A DNA stretch of 64,000 nucleotides from Cephalotus follicularis (taxonomy: Eukaryota; Streptophyta; Magnoliopsida; Oxalidales; Cephalotaceae), in NCBI GenBank assembly GCA_001972305.1, contig BDDD01000574.1:310348-374347 (forward strand), given 5' to 3'. Shown here piece by piece: positions 45,775-57,828 of this stretch. The notes under the pieces were generated by a model. That model ran no database searches and was not told the DNA's origin. It worked only from the letters and a program-made list of their open reading frames with translations. The stretch's first letter is position 1; each line of letters begins with the position of its first letter. Both the position numbers and the translations under genes were made by a program.

Positions 45775-47824
45775 TCAACTGTTTTGCCTTTCAATCAAGG
45801 ATTTGGACAGGAGTCTGAAACAAGCTCGTGTCCGGCTCCAACTATAACGATTTTCATTAAGCACATGAGAAGAATTGAGCTGGTTCTTCCTTAACATAAA
45901 AACGTGGAAGACATTCTGTACATTCGATAAACTGGGAGACAAGGTAAGTTGGTAGGCGGCCATACCTACCCTTTCAGGGCTCCCAAAAGCTCCTATAAAG
46001 CGAGGAGGTAGCTTTCCTTTCTTTCCGAACCTCTTGATACCTCTAAAAAGGTGAGGCCTTAAGGAAAATAGGGTCTCCCACTGCTAATTCCAGTTCTCTT
46101 CAGCGGTAATTCGCATAACTTTTCCATCTATCTGCACCATTTAACCGTCTTTCTTTGATCATTTTGACTTTTTCCCCCGTTTCTTGTACCAACTCTGGTC
46201 CCAAAATACCTTGATTACCCATTTTGAACTAACAAAATGGGGTTCTTCCAGACTAATTATCAGCCTAGGAATGGAAAACAATGTTGCAATACTGTCGGGT
46301 ACCAAGAGTTGCTTGAAATTTTATCAGAATCGGGACGCAATAACGAGGGTCCTTGCTAGACCTACATGGATCGGCACTCCGTGGAGCCTTACAATCTCTA
46401 ATATGTACAAGGTTGCAATCCGTTCAAGGGAGTAGGTGTTTTTTATCGCAAGGAGAAGAGCACTTTTAGAGAAGCGATCAACAGTTACTCATATAGCATT
46501 CCGGTCAATCATCGTTCCTGGCAATCCAGGACGCTTCCCGTTGCGCTACTCTGATTCATGGTATATACTCTACCTCTCCCTGTAGGTATCGATCCCATAA
46601 GTTGAATGGTAAGGCAGGTCCTTGGTGACGGTGCCTACCTTTCCTTTATATCATTTACCAAAATAACCTTCAGATCCTGGTACATCTTGCTAATTGCTGG
46701 ATGCACCAAAAATCTGGAGCGGTGAGCTTATGACAATAGCTCATCCTTTAATTCTTTAAAGGAGATTAATTCTGTCTCGGGATCTTATCAATTCATTACC
46801 ATGAACCCATAATCAAATTTCCATTCACCTTGATCATTCATTGCAACCTTAAGCAGCATTCCATCCGTACATTGAGTTTCCAATAACATTGGACGTACCT
46901 GTAATTAAGAAATCGTTAGGTACGCTAACTGGCGACTTAACGTGTCTGCCACAACATTGGCCTTGCCCAAATGGAAATTGTAGTCGTTGAGCAATTTTGA
47001 TTCATCTTCTCTGTCTTATGTTCAAGACTTTCTGTGAAAACAGGTACTTCAAGCTTTTGTGGTCGACATACACCCCAAACTGGTACCATATAGGTAGTGT
47101 CTCCATTTCTGTAAGGTAAAACTATTGCTTCAAACACCAGGTCATGGGTTGGATAACCTCCTTCATGGGGCTTTAATTTCCTTGAGGTGTACACGATTAC
47201 TTTTCCATTCTGCATCAAGACACATCCAAAGACCTTGCCTGATGGATCGTTATGTATCATAGAACCTTTACTATCTTTTGGTGAAACCAAAATTGTCGCA
47301 GAAGTCAAACGATACTTAAGATCCTGGAAGCTCCATTCACTTCCTTCATTCCGTTCAAACAATACATTCTTCTATGTCAATCGGGTCAGAGGTGTAGCTG
47401 TGCTTGAGAATCTTTCAATAAGACGACGGTAGTATCCTGCCAAGCCTAAGAAGCTCCGGACCACTGTTACACTCATCGGTCGTTTCCAGTGCTTAACCGC
47501 TTCGATTTTTGAAGGATCTATTGACAATCCAACACTGGATATTATACGACCGAGAAATACCACCTCTAACAACCAGAAATTACATTTGTTGAACTTGGCA
47601 TGCAACTATTGATCTCTGAGAGTTTGCAATGCCAAGTGCAAGTGTTCTCCATATTCCTCCGTTGTTTTAGAGTATACCAGGATATCATCAATAAAGACTA
47701 CGATAAAGTGATCAAGACATGGACTGAACACTCGGTTCATCAAGCTCATAAATGCGACAGGGGTATTAGTTGCCCCAAATGACATAACTGTGAATTCAAA
47801 ATGTCCATACCGTGATCTAAAAAC
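45775..47824 (-). pseudogene. Family B pol remnants of B2
   Basis: Reading leftward from 47824: reverse transcriptase sequence ([40 protein letters not shown]), a thumb region with [20 protein letters not shown] and [20 protein letters not shown], an RNase H-side piece (SRKLKPHEGGYPTHDLVFEA), then weak integrase traces. Near 45775-45963 lies a C-terminal piece with LSNVQNVFHVFMLRKNQL. Gene order and wording fit the Tekay/Del lineage. It is broken in many places and cut on its right side by the copia insertion. Confidence 0.85.
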
Positions 47825-49906
47825 TGATGGAATCGGATATACCGACTCCGGTGCCAAAATGGACATAGGGTGTAAGAGTGTATAGCAAAATTTTAAACAA
47901 TCAATCATGCAGCGGAATACCACCCTATATAACAAAACATATCCACAAAGGCACATCCACAGATCCCATGGATCACCACAACATCAACAGAATTGAATTG
48001 GTGTCACCATTGCAAACAATGGTGACACATAAACATGGCATAAGCAAGAAGGACCAAGAATTTATACCAGAGGGTGTTGGCTCCTTCGTTCTTTGCCGCT
48101 ACAAGCTTGAGTAGAATCCCTTTGATCTTCTCCAAGCTTCACGTACAACAGAGAATCCAACCAGCAAACTCCAAGAGCTTAGAACTCTCACTCTCTCTCA
48201 CTTAGCTTAGAAAAGGTGTATTGATTATGACCAATGAAGTCAGTAATCAATCCACCCTAGAGTAAAATTAACTAGCTCCTGGTAAATCTTACCGATTTGG
48301 CTTGGGCTCCCCATAAAGCTAATAAATACTTGTGGAGAGTCTACTAGTTCTAAAATTTCCCAGGGACGGAATATTACTGATCCAAAAATTATACAATCTG
48401 TATAATTCAGAACCACAGTTTATAGCCAATACACCTAAAATGTAAAACACCTTTGTGTACACAAATTAGAATGAATTAGTTATAAACTTCCTTGTACTCT
48501 TGTGACTTTCTCAATCTGAAAAACACGAACTGACCGGTCTTCCGCAGCTGCAGAAAATCTTTCTGCAGCTACGCAAAGAAACTATTTCCGTAGCAACAGA
48601 AAATCTTTCGTAGCTACGCGAAAACACGGTGCTAGATTTCCTCAGCTGCAGAAAACCTTCCTCAGCTGCAGAAACTCGTCTTGCACGTTGGACACGTGCT
48701 CGATTTTAGCACCCGTGCTAGAGAGGGAGCAAAGGTCGAAGGTCGAGGGCAAGAATGTGCAAAACCTTTGCACCCTTAGTACCGAAGTCTGAGGTTCCCT
48801 CACTTCCGGTACTAAGACACTTGTACCCTCTAACCCTCTCACCTAATCACCGACCATATTATTCGTAAAAGACGTCTTCACTTTTTTCTCTTACACTTCA
48901 CACGTTCACACCATTGAAAACGACCCGTTTAAACCGATGCTTTATGAGAGACGTTCACTCACAAGAGAACTGACTATTTGTGGTTCGTTCCGAATCGTCG
49001 GTTCGCGTGCACTATAATCCCTTGTCATACTTGGCCCCGATTGAGGTCTAGGGTAAGGATACGTGTCAACCCTAGATAGTACCTCAATGGCTAAAATATC
49101 TGATCATTACTAGGACCTTTGGTAAACTCTCCGGAAATCTAATTTCCAGTCTACCTAAACCTTGGCCAAGGATTTCATAAGTCCAAAGTATAATCAGACA
49201 ATAATAGGGCCGATCACCTTCGCTCAGGTGTGACAATCCCTTATTGCGCACTCACTTATATTCGTATAGATTCGATTATACCCAAAGACCACCCGATTGC
49301 CAGCCGCTGCGAAAGGACTGGGTAAGGTGGAGATCAAAGCATAACAGTCTCCATACAATATAGAGTAGTCGCTCAGGTCTAAGGATCAGACGAGTTAATA
49401 AACTCGCTAAGTGATCATCACTTATACACAACCGCAACCAGTAGGAGTCACTGCTGACACGAGAATAGCGACCCTCCGAACAGTGTCTCCTACACGGGTC
49501 CTGTTCAGTGTACACGCTCCCAGCGCGCACCCCGTATTTGCCCTAGTGTCCAACACAGATGGTAGTGAGAGAATCCATCCCCCGATTCCATGAGCAGGCA
49601 ACATACGCGCAAGTCTATCCGGTTCACTAGTGCCCACAAAGTGAACCTATGACTTGGAACAAGTTTGACATAAGGAATAAGGTAACCAGTCTCACAGCCT
49701 CCATGCCAGGCATCCAACCTTATGTCGGGGCATCACTAGTATAAGTAGGTAATAATTAAACTACTTCAATTATGTGATAAAATACAAGTGATATAGCCAT
49801 AACAAATATTGCACGCATCATATATATAAGAATAAGATTGTTCTATACAAGATAAGATACAATGTGACAACCCATCTAATGGCTTGTCGGGTCACTATAT
49901 CTAACA
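47825..49906 (-). repeat. LTR of the partial copia element (2.1 kb)
   Basis: Read on the minus strand it begins TGTTAGATATAGTGACCC after the tract CAAGTGGGAGATT and ends CGATTCCATCA. At about 2.1 kb it is long for a copia LTR. It contains CTGCAGAAA-type words (48545-48670) and a gene-free right half. ORFs such as 49505-49717 are not supported. Confidence 0.7.
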
Positions 49907-50660
49907 ATCTCCCACTTGACCCTCAAGCCATGAACTCCTATAGCCCAGTCCCATCGTCCCACGATGATGCTCCAGTGCCTTGGTGCCCATTGCCTTGGTC
50001 AGTGGATCTGCTGTGTTCTCCTCTGAGGAGACCCTCTCAAGCTGTATATCTCCCCTACCAATGATCTCTCGGATCAGATGATAGCGCCGCTCGATGTGTT
50101 TGGATCGCTGGTGAGACCGTGGTTCCTTGGCTTGTGCTACAGCCCCATTATTGTCACAGTATATCACAATTGGACTAATAATGGATGGAACAACTCCTAG
50201 TTCAGTAATGAACTTGCGCATCCATACACCCTCCTTGGCAGCATCTGAGGCTGCTATGTACTCGGCTTCTGTGGTAGAATCTGCAATAGTCCCTTGCTTT
50301 GAACTGCGCCAGCTCACAGCTCCACCGTTAAGTACAAAAACATACCCAGAGACAGATTTGTGATCATCCGGATCACTATCAAAACTGGAGTCTGTGAAGC
50401 CCTCCAATTTCAGCTCACTATCCTTTCCATAGATCAAGAACATATCCTGAGTCCTTCTAATTTCAGCTCACTATCCTTTCCATAGATCAAGAACATATCC
50501 TGAGTCCTTCTAAGGTACTTCAGGATTCCCTTGACCACTTCCCAGTGCTTCTCACCGGGATCAGACTGAAAACGACTTGCCATACCCAGGGCAAGCGCGA
50601 CTTCAGGCCTAGTACATAACATGGCATACATGATCGACCCTACTGCTGATGCATAAGGTA
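49901..50660 (-). pseudogene. copia RNase H and end of reverse transcriptase
   Basis: The long minus-strand frame 50443-49901 contains SVSGYVFVLNGGAVSWRSSK, the signature STTEAEYIAASDAAKEG, VIYCDNNGAVAQAKEPRSHQ, KHIERRYHLIREIIGRGDI and ADPLTKAMG, which define copia RNase H. To its right, MYAMLCTRPEVALALGMASR and LKYLRRTQDMFLIYGKDSEL are the end of copia reverse transcriptase. RNase H removes the RNA strand of the hybrid during reverse transcription. The frame is broken between the two parts. Confidence 0.88.
49907..49920 (-). promoter_or_regulatory. Polypurine tract of the partial copia element
   Basis: GTCAAGTGGGAGATT-type tract on the minus strand, directly upstream of the LTR start TGTTAG. 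Confidence 0.75.
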
Positions 50661-50666
50661 TCCGAC

Positions 50667-51166
50667 TCAGTCAATCCATTATTATGTAATCAATCATTCA
50701 CTCAATTACTCATTGGCTAGTCCCCGAGGGTTCTAGCTTAGGAGCCATTAAACCATTCACTCAATCAATCATTTAATCAGTCAATTATCATTTGATATGA
50801 AATTCGTTTTGTCAAACACTTATGCTTTTAGGTCTATTCGATCAATCACTTATTCATTCCGGTCCATACAGTCAGTTACTTATCCAATTCAGTTCTTTCT
50901 ATCAGTCACTTGTCCATTGCACACGTCATGGACCTCACTACCATTTCAGCCTCTTGGGAAATATTCACTTATTCTGCATCTCTCAGAGTTTGAGTACGAC
51001 TATTTGACGTCTCAGTTCTTGCTCCTCGTGCAGTTCTATTTCGACGACCGTCCAATTTCACTTTTTGGTATAACTTCAAGGAGTTAATATCCACTCATTT
51101 GTCCACATGCAGTAACTTTATAAGCCAAGGACTCCCTACTAGGGTATCAAGAATAGGAGAAGCGCG
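50667..51166 (-). other. B2 leader and start-of-gag region
   Basis: Matches B1 at 30580-30957. The minus strand shows a short basic stretch (GRRNRTARGARTETSNSRTQ, about 51045-50985) of the kind found near the gag start in Tekay-type elements. The left half is low-complexity CAATCA/CATTCA sequence. No full gag is present. Confidence 0.5.
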
Positions 51167-51178
51167 GCTCTGATACCA
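51167..51178 (-). promoter_or_regulatory. tRNA-iMet primer binding site of B2
   Basis: GCTCTGATACCA on the plus strand reads TGGTATCAGAGC with the element, four bases from the right LTR. It confirms that 51183-57251 is the 5' LTR by transcription. Confidence 0.88.
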
Positions 51179-51953
51179 AGTCTGTAAAGCCCCAAACCCC
51201 AAGGGTCAACCCCTAAGGTTTGACGTGCTACGAACAGTACTATTCATTTCAAATTTAGCGGAATAATTTAAAAAATTTAACAATAAGATAATGCATGCGA
51301 AATAAATCTGATAAATATCACTTGTGTGGGTATAACTCAATGTACATCACTGTTCACAATTAAAGCTCTGCCACAGACCAGCAGGTCAAGAAATACAATA
51401 TTCCAAAAATATAAATAAGTTGGTCGTCGATCTGCTGTGGAGGAGACTCACCCGGGGCTTCAATCCTCGACTAGCTGCGAAGCTCCCCCTGTACCTGACC
51501 CATTACATTAAAATGCAATGGGTCAGCGACCACTGGTCGTGTAGGAACCACCACCCACTCATGCATGAAGATGTAGATGCAGCAAGCATATGCGATGCAA
51601 ATAAGAGGTGCAATAATAATCCATACAGTACAATCAATAAGCAGTCACTATCAATATGGTCCGTTCAGTGTATAATTCAGTCACTAAAAGTCATTCAATA
51701 AATCCTTCCTTGGCATCCCCTGCTAAACGAGGACCTATAACGTACTCCAGACTTTAAGGCAGATGAGCTAGGACAGGAATAGATATTTCATTTTAGGCAG
51801 ACCGGTTCCTCGGGTTCCTAAGCTTGTAGGAAGAGCAATATACGCGCTCTAGGCGTAACAGGCCGAGGAGAGGAACATAAACATTATACAGTGTCAATAA
51901 CAGTCATTCAGTACACTATACAATAATAATAACACTAACAGTAACAGTCAGTG

Positions 51954-52150
51954 TGGCTCATCTCGGTCAGTGATCAGTCGGCTCATCTCAGTTGGTGATT
52001 TGACGGCTCATCTCTGTCGGTGATCCATTGGCCTATCTCGGTGATCCACCAGGCTCAACTCAATTGGTGATCCTTTAGGTCATCTCAAAGATAGCCTTAC
52101 CGGCTCATCTCGGTCGGTGATCCCGTAGGCTCATCTCGGTTGGTGATCCG
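51954..52150. repeat. Minisatellite in family B LTR, second copy
   Basis: Same array as 35153-35350, with about seven GGCTCATCTCGGTCGGTGAT-like units. Confidence 0.8.
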
Positions 52151-52471
52151 GTACAGTACAATACATTGACACTATATTAACATTACATTAACAATACATT
52201 ATACTAACACTACGTTTCCATTCACTGTAGGGTCTGCCTTCCTTATTTTACACTATGCTACACTACACTATGCTTTATCATTCATTACTACACTTATACC
52301 ACTTTTCTATTAATATAATCCTTTCATGTCCACAGCCGTCATATCATTACTTAATGCACAAGTGGGAAATACTGTTGGCGCAAGCTATGGCACATTCGGC
52401 ATGCCACGCAACACCATCACAGTGCCCATGGTCAGGCATTGATTAAGCTACACTAAGCTCCAGGCTACGTT

Positions 52472-52474
<3 letters not shown>

Positions 52475-52508
<34 letters not shown>
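52475..52508. repeat. (TA)n microsatellite in B2 right LTR
   Basis: About seventeen TA units. The other B2 LTR has only about six at 35672-35684, so this tract changes length quickly. Confidence 0.9.
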
Positions 52509-52510
<2 letters not shown>

Positions 52511-52529
52511 ACAGGGTTGGGCTGCATGC

Positions 52530-53838
52530 AAGAGTTTGTCATAACTCTCGTATGCAGGACATGTATGCCCGGCTACATGCATTAGAAAGGCACCATAAAC
52601 TCCATGCCCAGTGCTTGGACGCGTATTCAACACACAGGGTGCATGGAATGGGGTACTTGCCACCATTACATGCCCAGCAAGCATGTCCATTTACACAGGA
52701 GCATTTCCTCCTCTTGGACGCGTACAATGCGTGAGCTCGGGTATGACAGTGGAGAGCTTCAACGTGCCTGGCGTATAAGTGCCATGCTCGGAATCTCTCA
52801 CAGTGATCACAACATAGCGCCATTGCAGGGGAAACTTGGCACCTCAGCAGCTCGGCATGGGTGGCAGTGGCACCTTGGGCATATAACGATGGCTCCTCGG
52901 GTGGCCATGGAGAGCTCAGCGCCTCACATCCTCAGTACCTTGGCATGCACCCTACGCTTGTAGTGGTCAGTGGGGAAGCTTGGCGCCTGGCATGCTCAGG
53001 ATGCATGCATGGCTCCTCGAATGCGTCCCTGCAATGGCACCACGACGTAGGGTATGGCACCTCGGCAATGGGTACTCAACACTATGGTTCCTCAGCAGTT
53101 GGTGCTCAGCACTGTAGAACCCATGGGAGCTCAGCGCACGCTGGAAAGGAGCCCGGATGCGTTGCATAGCATGCTCGGGCAGCATGCACTGGAACATACG
53201 TTGGAGATCTTCTCTGCACCTTGGACGCATGGCGTGACAATAGTCGGCACCCGTGTTGGAGAGCTCCTCGACGCCACATGGTACGTCAGTCATGGGAGCT
53301 CGACACTTGTGCTCGTTGGCGCCATGGCAGCTCGGCACGGCAACTCAGGCATGGGAGCTCGGCATCATGGCAGCTCAGGCATGGGAGTTCGGCACATCGC
53401 TCCTCGGCGCCATGGCAGCTCGGGTGTATGCCAGTTCATATTTTGGGCGCCATCTTTGCATGCTTGGAACGCATGCAGAGGAGAGCCCAGTGCCCAGGTC
53501 GGGCATCTTCATCCCCGGGCGTGTCCTTGGCGCATAACTAGGAATGCATGGTGCAATGGCATCTTCGGCGCCATGGCAGTGGAAGGCCGCAGAGGGCACC
53601 TCGGGTGTGTGTCATTGCATGCTTTGGACGCGTGAAAGGGTGAGGTCAAATACATGGTAGAGGATGGCATGCTCGCATGCATGGTAGAGAGCTCAGGTGC
53701 CATTTTACTGCATGCTCTGGACGCACGCTAGTTGGGTGCCATTACACACTGCATGGCCATGCTCGGAACGCATTTATGCATCATCGGAAGTTCTTGTGCC
53801 ATGGCATGCTTGGAAAGCATGGCATTGCATCCTCGGCA
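52530..53838. repeat. CTCGGC/GCATGC-rich block, B2 right LTR
   Basis: Uninterrupted counterpart of 35680-36289 plus 44087-44900. It is full of GAGCTC, GCATGC, CCATGG and CTCGGC words. Long frames on both strands (53054-53635, 52967-53338, 53221-53541) change between copies and resemble no known protein. Confidence 0.7.
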
Positions 53839-56454
53839 TGTCAGAACCCGTTCCCGCTCTAACTATGGGACACGTGTCCTGCCGGGGATGGCACTCCTTG
53901 CCAACAACCCTCTCAAACTAAAATTGCCCAAGGAAAAAGCCTGGGCTGGGCGCGCAGCTAACAGGGTAACCGGGGCAGATGATCCAACTCCTCTCCTGCT
54001 TGTGTCCCAGCACTACTGAACCAAAACTCCAAAACGCGCTGCATCACTTATGCCCGAGGAGAACACCCACGTGCTCCTCACAAGATCACTTAACAACCTG
54101 TGGACAAAATATGCTCGGGGAGAGGGCCTGGGCTAACGCGCTAAGACCCTAACGCCCGAGGATAGATGCACGTACGCCTCACGTGAAAACATAAACTCTA
54201 AGGTCAGCTCTAACCCCGAGGACACACCTTGTCCTCCCCTTCCCTTCTCCCCTGCTCAACCAAAACACTACTATACAAACATCAAAACGCAGAGCATAAC
54301 TTAAAACACTATTTCTTAAAACTTGTAACTCGTCTCTGGCCTTCTTCTAACTAGTCCCGTCTGACATCGACCTGAGGACTCCTTCTTGGCGTCATAGGCG
54401 AAAGGCCTAACCTTACCCGAGGACACCCCACCTCCTCGGGTAAAACTCTATAAACTTAAAACATCCACCTTAGCCTTAAACTACTCTCCTCCGTTAAGCT
54501 CATCTCTGTTATACAAGCCGAGGACTCTCTAGCTCCCCGGTCAGACCTGAGAACACAAAACTCAAAATAGGAAATATCCATGAAATCACAAGATAAACAA
54601 ATCTACCAACTCAAAACATCCATAAAGTTTCTTGAAAGTATAAAATCATTACATAGTTGTCCTCTGGCATAAACATACATTGCCTCCTCTGGCTCGGCAA
54701 AAGAATAACATAACTTATACAAAAGAAAAAGCTCTCAGCTACTCTACTACAAAAAGGGAGGTAGAGAAACCCAAAAAATGCCCAATGCTATGCAATGCTA
54801 AACGCCCGAGCTGACGTTCCATGATGCCGAGCTCAAAACTACCTTGTTTAGCTATCTACTGCTGAGCTGGAGGATCTCCTCTGGCTGGTTGGTCTGCAAA
54901 ACAATCTGTGAGGGGATTAGTCCAACTAACTAAGTGAATGAAAACAAAACATCCTCTGATACATTCTTTAAAATGAATGTGCTGAAAAAAAACATGCCAT
55001 GAACATGATTAAGGGTCCCAACTGGGGAAAAACAACTATACAAACATAATTGTCATGGCTCACATATGATGAAATGCTCAAAGGACATGAAAGAAAAGCT
55101 TACCCTTTCCTCTGCTTAACTAATGCTCTAAGATACTTACAACAGCTGAAGAAAAACTTGAGATAAAACAAAGACTTGCTGAAGTACTCTGGAAGAGGAT
55201 CCAACTTGGCTTGAGGTGCCGAGAAGGATGAGACTAGCTTGGAACTTACTTTTCTTTGCTATGCTTTGCTTTGCTGTTTACATAATATAGTTGCTAACTT
55301 ATAGTGGCGCTGAGCTGAGCTGATCTAGGCAGAAGTCTGCTTGGCAGTTTCTGCCGAGAACCCATGGTTCTCCTCTGAGCTTGCTATTTCTTTGTTTTAC
55401 TTACTTATCTGAGCTGAAGACATGACTGCCGAGGACAAAGTTCTCCTCTAGAAAACTTACTGAAAGGCTCTAATCTCTATCCTGGCAACTTAGCTCTGCT
55501 GTACTCAAACCCTAAACACCATCATAGACAATAGTGTAAAGGAGATCCAGGTAGGACCTGGGGACAGTCTCGCTCGGCTTCCCATCATAGACAATAGTAG
55601 ACCGAGGAGGTTGGAGCTATGTACATAGTGCTCGACTGCACTCAAACCCTAAACACCATCATAGACAATAGTGTAAAGGAGATCCAGGTAGGACCTGGGG
55701 GCAGACTCGATCGACATCCCATCATAGACAATAGTAGGCCGAGGAGTGGGGTTGAGCACGTACGCGTTACCTTCTCTGGAAAATGACTAATTCACTTAGA
55801 AGAAACTTGAGCTCTAGTTCTCAGAAACTCTCTCTCTCTCTCTCTGTTCTGTCAAGGAAAACATACAAAGATGCTGGGGAAACAAATTCCCGTTAGAAAG
55901 CTCTCACTGTACTAGAAATTGAAAACTGAAAGAGTTATCAAGAACATCATGAAACAACTAGAAACATAGAAGGGATGTCCCACTCACAGTTCTTGCTACT
56001 TACTCGGACGCTAACGTCTCTTCTTTTTTGCTACGCTCTTCCTCTGGCTTGACTGATTCTTTCCTTGTCCACTTGTTATTCTTGCTGGGGTCAGACGCTT
56101 CAAGCTTCCACTGGTCCAGGCGCTAAGAACGGAAATGAGAAGAAAACTAGAACTCTCTCTCTCTCTAAAACTCTCTAACCTGCTGAAGCTAGAAGAAATG
56201 ATGGCCAAAACTCCAAATATCTTCACACTAATCCCAACTTAATCCATCATTGTCTTGGAAATTGTAAACTTGCTCAACAAGCTTTGCACTTAAGTCCTCC
56301 AACTATTCTAATCACACTTTACACTTGGACTTATAACAAAATCAACACTTAACTTTTTTCTCTTACTCAAATAAGTCCAAAGCCCATAAAAACAAAAATT
56401 ATACACCATAGAAAAAGTTTTTCTTAGACTCCAAAACAGCTACCGGGCATTGCA
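53839..56454 (-). mobile_element. Solo LTR, further chromovirus-like family (family E)
   Basis: A 2.6-kb block opens TGTCAGAACCCGTTCCCGC and ends GGGCATTGCA. It is flanked by a perfect 5-bp duplication CGGCA (53834-53838, 56455-56459), and the parallel LTR near 44830 lacks it. Read on the minus strand it starts TGCAATGCCCGGTAGCTG and ends GGGTTCTGACA, as Tekay-type LTRs do. No coding region is inside, so it is a solo LTR. It contains CT-rich tracts (55829-55848, 56153-56166) and a tandem duplication (55504-55777). The short basic frame at 56011-56226 is unsupported. Confidence 0.85.
55504..55777. repeat. 137-bp tandem duplication in solo LTR E
   Basis: Two copies start CTCAAACCCTAAACACC at 55504 and 55641. 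Each holds the words CATCATAGACAATAGT (twice) and GATCCAGGTAGGACCTGG, and they differ at a modest number of bases. Confidence 0.8.
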
Positions 56455-57256
56455 CGGCATGGCATCACGTAGACGCCAGAATGCCTGCTTAGCATATTTG
56501 GCACATGGGCACCAGGACGCATGCATAGTGCATGGAAGGCATGCTCAACACTATTGCCCACTAAGCATAAGGCAAAGTATAAATGTATATACATTAAACC
56601 TCCGGGACTCAAGCATTTCATTTACTCTAATGTCCATCTCAGTCATTTTACTTTATTCTAACCATAGCAATTTCAATTTCACAAACAATACACACACAGT
56701 AAAACACTGAGTAGGTAGTAGAACCTACCTCAACCCGATGAAGTTGTTGCACAATTTCCTTTGCCCAGCTTCACCTCTTGAATTGATTCTTCTTCCTTTG
56801 CTCACTGGACCATGCCCTCCTTGTCTTATTCACTCCAAAACAGCAACAGCCGGCTCCACTCTTCTCCCTTCCTTCTATAGTCAATCTAAGGAAGGCTCTA
56901 GAATATTTGAGACAATTCCAGCAATTTCCTCTTCGTTTTGGGCTGCCCATTTTCAACCCAACACTCTCTTCCTCCTCTTAATAAATCTCGGCCCAAGTCT
57001 CATCCTTTTTCTCTAATGGCCCAAGTATTATTTAAAGCCCATATTTCTTTTCTTCTTCATTAAGCCCAATTCCAAGCAAAAGTAATATTAACATATTTTA
57101 GGCCCAAAATGTCATTTATCCATTTTAACTCAATTTTCAGTCCAATAACAATATTACATTTTGGGCCCAATTTCTATTAAATAATTTTCGGCCTAGCATT
57201 ACGTCCAGTCCAGCGGTCATTCTTTTATATAATAAAATTCCGAGTGTTACAGACGC

Positions 57257-57828
57257 TAAGACTTGTCATAAAAGGATATACTAGCAGAGCACCATTTTTG
57301 AGCAACAAGTGTGTGCTATGACGCTTAAATCACACGGCACCCGAGCACATAAAACTTTCGCGCTTTCTTTTAATTTAACCTAGGCGGGTGGTCGGATATA
57401 ACCTAAGCCGAGAAGCCAGACTACCACTTCAACACTATCCTCTATGACCGAGGACTAACTCTCGCACTACCCTCTCTACTCTTAAGCCTAGAGGTCTAGT
57501 CTGACTGCCCTGAGGTCTGACCTACACCTGGGAGGTCCAACTTCATGCTTCGGCAATGACCTAGATGGTCCGACCTTTGCCGAGAAGGTTTGTACCACTT
57601 CCTATGGTCTACTGAGTCCTCTGGACTCACCACTTCCTCCTCTGCTGCTCAGCACTAAGCCTCCTATACGCATAAACATAAAAATCATCACAAGGATATC
57701 ATGGCCATTAAAAAGGGATTCATTCATCAATTTAGACCATTCTCTTGCCGAGAAGCCACATAACAGGTGAGATAACAACAATTCATGGGTTATACATCAA
57801 TGAATGATCAACAAAATACAATTTCCCA
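57257..57828. other. Unassigned DNA between B2 and Tat fossil 2
   Basis: No gene seen. CCGAG-type words and 'aggtccgacc'-like phrases are frequent. The right part (57660-57828) is AT-rich and runs into the subrepeat array. It may be more of the Tat 3' region or another worn LTR. It was continuous with 34374 before B2 inserted. Confidence 0.4.

Larger units (their letters stand above)
47825..50666 (-). mobile_element. Partial Ty1/copia element nested in B2
   Basis: The left edge is TGATGGAATCGG at 47825, directly against B2 reverse transcriptase sequence. The right edge is near 50666, where B2 leader sequence resumes (CAGTCAATCCATTAT). Present are an LTR (47825-49906), a polypurine tract, and RNase H with the end of reverse transcriptase. 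No second LTR, gag or integrase is here, so this is the 3' part of a copia element. The neighbouring part of B2 is also incomplete. The lineage within Ty1/copia was not settled. Confidence 0.8.
34380..57251 (-). mobile_element. Family B chromovirus (Tekay/Del-like), copy B2, host to three nested elements
   Basis: Perfect 5-bp duplication GACGC (34375-34379, 57252-57256). The LTRs are 34380-45623 and 51183-57251. Once their nested insertions are set aside each is about 3.44 kb, and the element itself is about 9.6 kb. A tRNA-iMet-type primer site (51167-51178) and polypurine tract (45624-45637) fix the minus orientation. Pol remnants lie at 45775-47824. Inside are A2 (36290-44086), a partial copia element (47825-50666) and a solo LTR (53839-56454). 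Long LTRs fit Tekay/Del. The coding part is broken and incomplete. LTR similarity is roughly 92-97% in stretches compared by eye. Confidence 0.9.
51183..57251 (-). repeat. Right LTR of B2 (5' LTR by transcription), split by a solo LTR
   Basis: Starts TGTAAAGCCCCAAACCCC and ends CGAGTGTTACA. Without the solo LTR (53839-56454 plus 5-bp duplication) it is about 3,448 bases, matching the other LTR in order: minisatellite (51954-52150), (TA)n (52475-52508), GC-rich block (52530-53838) and GGCCCA-rich end (56960-57251). Confidence 0.88.

Noticed and set aside
49276-49717. Frames of 60-84 codons on both strands
   Set aside because: They lie within the long LTR of the partial copia element and overlap each other on opposite strands.
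53054-53635. 193-codon plus-strand ORF
   Set aside because: Same GC-rich LTR block. It resembles the frame at 44053 only because the DNA is homologous LTR.
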